From Stromatinia cepivora (taxonomy: Eukaryota; Ascomycota; Leotiomycetes; Helotiales; Sclerotiniaceae): a DNA stretch of 64,000 nt. The DNA is taken from assembly GCA_014898415.1 (NCBI GenBank), contig RCTD01000006.1, positions 248,001 to 312,000 of the forward strand. The letters are read 5' to 3'. The number at the start of each line of letters is the position of its first letter. The first letter of the stretch is position 1. Below are positions 59,138 through 64,000 of the stretch, piece after piece. The translations under genes were made by a program, and so were the position numbers. The notes beneath the pieces are model-generated. The model ran no database searches. It was not told the origin of the DNA and worked only from the letters and a program-made list of their open reading frames with translations.

Positions 59138-59452
59138 CTAGATATTTGAGGTGCTCCGTGTTATGCTCCTGAAGATATAATCAGGGTTTGGAAGATTGAT
59201 ATTTGAGTTTAGGTGACTTAGGAAAGTCAGGAGATCCCTCTCCTCCTCGCCAGAACTATCGCCATCGAGGATTATTAAATGGAAGTGGTCGTGATTGTTG
59301 ATGATGATCTGAGGAGGAAAAGGAATCTCCACGGAAATGACAAGGGATACAATCAAATTTGGACCGTTCTGAAACCTCCAACCCTCAAATCCAGCCCAAT
59401 CCATCCGTCCATCCCATCCCCGCCCAATTATATGAAAGAGTACCCGTACCAT
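59138..59452 (-). pseudogene. Third, truncated copy of the tandem small-gene family
   Basis: The frame contains GWRFQNGPNLIVSLVISVEI, PFPPQII-, NNHDHFHLIILDGDSSGEE and ERDLLTF. This matches, block by block, the first exon of the neighbouring copy at 59875-60054 (WRFQNGPIGLRPLLF, SPPPTITNNHHHFHLTILGG, EEERDLLQF). At the point where the other copies have the splice donor GTAAGT, this copy reads CTAAGT, so the donor is lost and translation runs on into non-homologous sequence before a stop. No counterpart of the later exons was found downstream. It appears to be a decayed fragment of a duplication. Confidence 0.5.
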
Positions 59453-60054
59453 TTATCGAAGCTCCGGCACCATATGACTGGATAGCGCTACCAACGAGAG
59501 AAGTTTCACCGCCTGAAGCCGAAAAACGAAAACCCAGCATAAGCTCCGAAGAGCGCGCAAAAGAAGGGGGGGGGGCATAAAATGCCCGAAGGCGCCATGG
59601 GTCACTTTGTTGTAGCGAAAATCGCTCCAGCTCAGAAATTCGCTGATTGTACGATCAGTATTTGAACAATGGATAGGAGGATTTTGTGATGAGCTTACCC
59701 GAGGTAGATCCTCCATTTGGAGGCCGCAGACACGGACGTTCTCTGCTTGTTGCAGGTCGTGTTGCTGAATGTACGATTAGCTTTGGAACAATCAAATCAT
59801 TTCAAACAGTAAGATGAACATGAACAATTAAATGGATTTGAACATTATCAATTGAACAGGGTTTGATAACTTACAAATTGAAGGAGATCCCTCTCCTCCT
59901 CATTGGAACCACCACCACCGAGAATCGTCAAGTGGAAGTGGTGGTGGTTGTTAGTGATTGTCGGAGGAGGAGAGGGAGTTTTCCGCATAAATAGCAAGGG
60001 ACGCAGCCCAATTGGACCGTTCTGAAACCTCCAAACCCAACCAAATTCTCCCAT
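59385..60054 (-). CDS. Second copy of the tandem small-gene family, frame altered in the last exon
   Basis: Three exons, all joined between codons: 60054-59875 (60 codons, ends EEERDLLQF), 59764-59699 (22 codons, QHDLQQAENVRVCGLQMEDLPR) and 59642 to the stop at 59385. Predicted length is 167 residues. Exons 2 and 3 align with copy 1: QHDLQQAENVR against QHHLRVAENVR, and ISELERFSLQQ ... WRLRA against DMAEMDRVALIG ... LRLRA. After LRAFYAPPP the frame departs from copy 1, because a run of ten G on the plus strand (59566-59575) shifts it. A one-base length change would bring back a hydrophobic segment (FFCALFGAYAGFSFFGF) like the membrane helix of copy 1. It could be a diverged gene, a pseudogene or a homopolymer sequencing error. 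Confidence 0.45.
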
Positions 60055-60270
60055 ATTTCATCCCACTTTCTTTGGCTTACACCCGGAAGTACGAGCACTA
60101 TCGGTACAATCGCAAAATCCTGATGGCTATCTTTCTAGGTCTGGACGTGCACAAGTCTATATAGTAATGATAGTCGATGGAAATGAATGATTTTGCAAAA
60201 TGAATACCAGAGAGTTGGAGCTAATATGTATGATACGAATAATATGTTTTGGAGAAAACTTGACTTATTT

Positions 60271-61501
60271 TCACATTTGATATTCCGGATAGGCATCCAA
60301 AATACGATTGAATATCACTACCAATGAGGAGGGGTTCCGATCCACGTAAACCAGGGCATAAAATCCGAAAATGGCGGAAAAAGAGTACAAAAAAAACAGG
60401 GCCGCTCCGGCCCGAAGGCGCAAGTATCGTTCCCCAATGAGCGCAACCCGATCCATTTCCGCCATATCCCGATGGTGATTCTAATTGTACAATTAGTCCT
60501 TGCACAATGAATTGAGTACAATGAATAGCTTACATTTGAATTTAGCTCGTTTTGGAGGCGGGTAGCACGAACATTCTCTGCTACTCGGAGATGGTGTTGC
60601 TGAATGCACAGTCAGCGTTGGAACAATCGAATTAATTTGAATCAGATGGATTTGAATATTCTGAAAAGTCGAGTGGTGGAGACAACTTACAAAGAGCAGG
60701 AGGTCGCGCTCTATCTCCATCTGGAGGAGGGCCGGGTGCTTCGTGTCTGGGAACGGCGGGATTCGCATGAGAGATTGCTCTCTCATCCATTCGTCGATTT
60801 TCTTCCCCACATTTTCGTCTTGGCGGAGGCGGCGTATGGCGCGGTCAGCGCGTTGGTGGGCGGCGCGGCGGCGCGGCTGGTTCGTACTCTATATGGACAG
60901 CTGTCAGCGGGATGAAACGCTGAGTAAGACACCAACGTCTGACCAGAGACCCAACATTTCGAGCAAGAATATTCTGGGGCCCCATTCACTGGAGACCGAA
61001 GCCACACAAGATCCTGGGCGATCACTCGTGGATTACCTCCCGGAGACAAAAGCCAGCATCGTAGAGATAACCACCCCGAGGATTACCTCCCGGAGACAAA
61101 AGCCAGCATCGTAGAGATAATCCCACCAAAAGCGAAAGCCTAGGACTGCAGTTTGCAGTGGTAGACTTAAACAGTACTCGGCAAGCTCCTAACGCTCCAC
61201 CTGGGTGAAATGCATCCAAGGCGTCCAACTGCCCAGATTGACTTCGCATCCGTCGCTTTCTTTGAATAACAGCTTCATACATGGCAACTAGCCCTTGAAC
61301 AATAAGGATGGTCCCCCGAACCAGAGTAGGCCGGTTTTTTAATCCCCCAAGATCCAATAGGAGCCATTCATGCCTATTGGCAAGGGGAGGGATGGTCATG
61401 CAACTTCCACCGGGGAGATTACACCATGTATGTGAGATAGGCTGGCAGACCAAGGGAGAGATGTTATAAAAGTGATGTCTTACCTGTTGTTGTTCGAACA
61501 T
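60271..61501 (-). CDS. First copy of the tandem small-gene family: small helical protein with C-terminal membrane helix
   Basis: Model: exons 61501-61484 (MFEQQQ), 60888-60691, 60599-60534 and 60480-60271, with every junction between codons; 163 residues. Exon 2 encodes a charged helix (RADRAIRRLRQDENVGKKID, EWMREQSLMRIPPFPDTKHP, LLQMEIERDLLLF), exon 3 QHHLRVAENVRATRLQNELN, and exon 4 a further helix (DMAEMDRVALIGERYLRLRA). That helix is followed by a hydrophobic stretch, GAALFFLYSFSAIFGFYALVYV, at about residues 121-142, and a short tail ending DAYPEYQM. The layout is coiled-coil followed by a membrane anchor. Introns 2 and 3 are normal (91 and 53 nt); intron 1 is about 595 nt, long for this genome, and its parts recur upstream (61592-62085). 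The first exon and start are uncertain. I do not recognise the family. Confidence 0.52.
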
Positions 61502-61662
61502 GGTGTAATGTAGTATGGTGTAATGTATTGTAGCGGTTATTTCTTCAGGCCCTATAGCTTTGCGGCGTTGGGAGAAGTGGGTCTTGGTTTTCTATAAAAG
61601 ATGGCTGTCAGCGGGTTGAAACACCGAGTAAGACACCAATGTCTGACCAGTGGTCCAGCATC
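60901..61662. repeat. Direct repeat pair of about 57 bp (60901 and 61605)
   Basis: CTGTCAGCGG-(G/T)TGAAAC-(G/A)C-(T/C)GAGTAAGACACCAA begins at 60901 and recurs at 61605 with few differences. It is the acceptor end of the duplicated intron. A second shared block, ACAGTACTCGGCAAGCTCCT, begins at 61171 and 61760. Confidence 0.9.
61031..61120. repeat. 50-bp-period direct repeat
   Basis: Forty identical bases beginning GATTACCTCCCGGAGACAAA occur at 61031-61070 and again at 61081-61120, within the long first intron of copy 1. Confidence 0.93.
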
Positions 61663-62086
61663 ACACAAGAAGTCAAGAAGAATTCAACCCAGGAATGCCG
61701 TACAAGCTGAATTCTCCAAAGTGACCTATTGCCAGGAATGCCGTACAACAATAGGGGTAACAGTACTCGGCAAGCTCCTAACGCTCTGCCTGGGTAAAGT
61801 ATCATCCTGAACGTCCAACTGCCATACTAAGCTAAACTAGCCGTTCTGTCACTTCTTTTTTGAACGACTGTGTCATACAAGACGACTGCTCCTTGAAGAT
61901 ATTGAGGACGGCTCCCCCAAACCAAAGTAGGCTGGTTTAATGATCCCAATAATCTAATAGGAGTCGTACATGCCCAAAGAATCAAGGAGGAGGAATGGCA
62001 ATGGTACTGCCATTTGGGATATTACGTCAAGTATGTATGAAAGGCTGGAGACCAAGGGAAAGACAGTATGGAGATGGTGTCTTACC
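61484..62086 (-). other. Duplicated exon/intron module upstream of copy 1
   Basis: An exon-like segment (61591-61484) reads KTKTHFSQRRKAIGPEEITA ... MFEQQQ and is bounded by TATAG and GTAAGA. About 494 nt further upstream, another segment ends PTPEQQQ at 62086, also followed by GTAAGA. The two following non-coding stretches are homologous: both contain GTAAGACA-CC/TC, CCCTTGGTCT, CTCCTATT-GAT, ACAGTACTCGGCAAGCTCCT and end with CGCTGACAG or CCGCTGACAG plus TATAG. So an intron together with its 5' exon end has been duplicated in tandem. Confidence 0.55.
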
Positions 62087-62682
62087 TGCTGTTGTTCGGG
62101 CGTAGGATGTAATGTAGAGTCGTGATCTTTAATGTGGCTGTTGTGGATTTTCGAAGCCAACGATTTCAGATCACAAGCTTAACAACATCCACATCTTGCA
62201 CCAGCCTGCAAACCGCACGTATGTGTTATTGAATCAATGAAAGATCGAGATGCAAATCATTGTATGATGTGTGTATAAAGTGATGTTTGTATGAAGTGAA
62301 GTGATGTTTGTATCAAGTAATGTTAAGGTAGTCGGTACTTGTAGTGCGTGCCGATCCTTCCGGAGCGTCTAATTACAAGTTCACGTCAGCATTATCATTA
62401 ATCAAATGAACCATAAATGAAAACAATCAAGTAAGTCTTACCTACTACGTAATCAATGAGCCGGAATTATAGAAAGAAGTACCCAAAGTCCGGATTGCAG
62501 TCCAACAATAAGAGAATTTTGAATGTCGAAATCATTTTAATCACTGGAATTGGATTTGAATACTGGATATGGCAGGGTATTTATATTCAAATCAATGTGA
62601 TGTGAGACAATAACAATAACCCCCTCCTGCAATTGAGCGGTTTTTTTTAATTTTTTAATTTGGTTGCCATAATCCACCCAAT
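62087..62682. other. Intergenic or upstream part of the duplicated family
   Basis: An open frame continues upstream of 62086 to about 62190 before a stop. Further exons, if any, could not be joined. Short tandem words (AAGTGATGTTTGTAT twice near 62278-62320) are present. Confidence 0.3.
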
Positions 62683-63000
62683 CACATTCCTCTTCTGGTT
62701 TATTTAAGAGCGGAAAAATTATCCGAGATATCAAAAGAGTTGTTCGTGCAGCCAGAAAAGTATCACTCCACTGTTACGCCCACATTTAGGTGGAGTGTAC
62801 CACACTTTCTACCAGAAAGTATATCACACATTCCTATTCTGGTTTAAATAGAAGCGGGAAAGTTCCCCGAGCTATCGAAAAGAGTTACTCGTGCAGCCAG
62901 AAAGTATATCACAAGTTCACAATCCCACTGTTGAGTGCATATTACAAGACGGTAAACTACAAGGGGAAATAGTCACCCACATTTAGGTGGAGTGTACCAG
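62683..63000. repeat. Imperfect tandem duplication (about 145-200 bp units)
   Basis: A unit with CACATTCCT(C/A)TTCTGGTTTA, then a purine-rich part, GTGCAGCCAGAAA-GTAT and CCCACATTTAGGTGGAGTGT occurs twice, starting at 62683 and 62827. The second copy carries about 50 bp extra before its last block. CCACATTTAGGTGG can fold into a small hairpin. Confidence 0.8.
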
Positions 63001-64000
63001 GCTTTCTAGCTAATCGTAGGCCCACAGCCCCCTCTTCATGATCATACTCTGCATGTAGGAGGAGATAGGAGATACGGAAAAGACATTAATATTGCGCTAT
63101 TAAAAAAGAACTTCTCATAATCTCATTCAAGTATTATATCAGCAGTATTTTCCTAGAGCGGATCTCTATGCGTAGCACAACATTGTCTAAAACCAACAAT
63201 TTCGAATATATCATATATATATCATTGATAAAAACAAAAATAAAAAATCAATCTTTTGGGTCTATCGTTCAGTGACTAAAAGTTAAACTTCATATGTTAT
63301 TGGCTCTTTCGCTCCAACGAGCCGAGTATTGGCTGTTAGCTAGATAATGTATGGAGTAGGCGCTAGATAATATAGGCAGCGATATCATCCATCTATCTGA
63401 TTGGAAGTGTTCCGGGAGCAGAGCAAGGGAAGAAAGAGGAGAAGAAGCTCAAGCCCAATAAAGTACCCGTCGGATGAACCGGTACCGTTATCCTTTTGTA
63501 AATTTACGGTACGCTAGACAGGGATACTTAATTAAGCATTTTTAGCGCCAGCTAGAGCCCTTTGAGAGATAGAATATTAGAATCAGAGGGTTCGAATAGG
63601 CAAACCTTCCAAGAGCATTAGATGCACTAGATAGAGTCAACGCCTCATGCATATGAACTCACAATATCACAACACTTTCAGAACTTCATAAGTAGCTAGA
63701 ATAGCTAAACTGGTAGCTATTCAGCTCGTGATTGATCTTACATTCCAACCTCATGTCGATTCCCATAATGCTCTAAAAAGTAAATTGGTATTCCCATTCC
63801 ATCCATTAATGCAAGCAAGCTCTCCCATGCAATGCCCTTCTTTTCATGCGCCGACCATTAACCCAGGTTGCCCGTGCTTGTTACATGTTCATGACCGTTT
63901 CCATTGTATATAAATCCTGCAAATCGTAATAGTACACGTTAATGTAACACTTTAAATAAAGTAGTTGTATAAGGAATCTCGAGCCAGCTCACTCTTCGAT
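63001..64000. other. Right-end region without recognised genes
   Basis: About 1 kb of AT-leaning sequence. I see no coding frame, RNA gene or repeat that I can support. Confidence 0.4.

Noticed and set aside
62537..62734. Minus-strand frame with EEECDW-like composition at the edge of the tandem duplication
   Set aside because: No ATG start, and the corresponding frame is interrupted in the second repeat unit.

Overview
The window is nuclear DNA of a filamentous ascomycete. Genes are single and monocistronic on both strands, with short introns (about 46-130 nt, GT..AG, often a CTAAC/CTGAC-like branch site before the acceptor) and long gene-free gaps. Proteins such as Rtt109, a KTR mannosyltransferase, a Zn2Cys6 regulator and an RTA1-like membrane protein are fungal. 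The general look (AT-rich decayed island, spacer microsatellites, protein style) suggests a leotiomycete of the Botrytis/Sclerotinia kind; that placement is inference.

Layout. 1-2541 (-): partial acidic protein with DFGDF and EWGE motifs. 2968-3953 (+): CFD1 Fe-S scaffold ATPase. 4652-6700 (-): PLP aminotransferase of the Aro8/kynurenine type. 7330-8702 (-): HSL-type alpha/beta hydrolase. 9244-10367 (-): WD40 protein like WDR83. 12120-15026 (-): Zn2Cys6 transcription factor. 15.0-24.9 kb: gene desert with an 8-bp minisatellite. 24913-26168 (-): aquaporin with an altered first NPA box. 26653-28158 (-): beta-lactamase-like serine hydrolase. 28.5-30.96 kb: extremely AT-rich island that looks like RIP. 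31379-32722 (-): KTR mannosyltransferase, divergent from 33092-35904 (+): gamma-tubulin complex component. 35.9-40.2 kb: gene-free, with microsatellites. 40232-41678 (-): nuclear-looking protein with a KEN motif. 43560-45214 (-): S-adenosylmethionine decarboxylase, with a spliced 45-codon ORF upstream of it. 47228-48793 (-): unknown protein with a possible ADP-ribosyltransferase-like C-terminus. 50552-51447 (-): mitoribosomal RNase III-fold protein, divergent from 51712-53412 (+): RTT109. 54133-55529 (+): RTA1-like membrane protein. 57325-58595 (+): secreted Ser/Thr/Pro-rich protein. 59.1-62.2 kb (-): tandem copies of a small multi-exon gene family that I do not recognise.

The genes look like independent housekeeping and accessory loci. 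There is no biosynthetic cluster, CRISPR array or intact transposon. The most unusual structure is the duplicated small-gene family at the right end: two copies share phase-0 exon junctions and a 66-nt middle exon, one differs in frame after a G10 run, a third has lost its splice donor, and a roughly 500-600 nt intron is itself duplicated. The second most interesting is the spliced small ORF in front of the polyamine gene. All gene models were read by eye from frames and splice sites; no similarity search was run.
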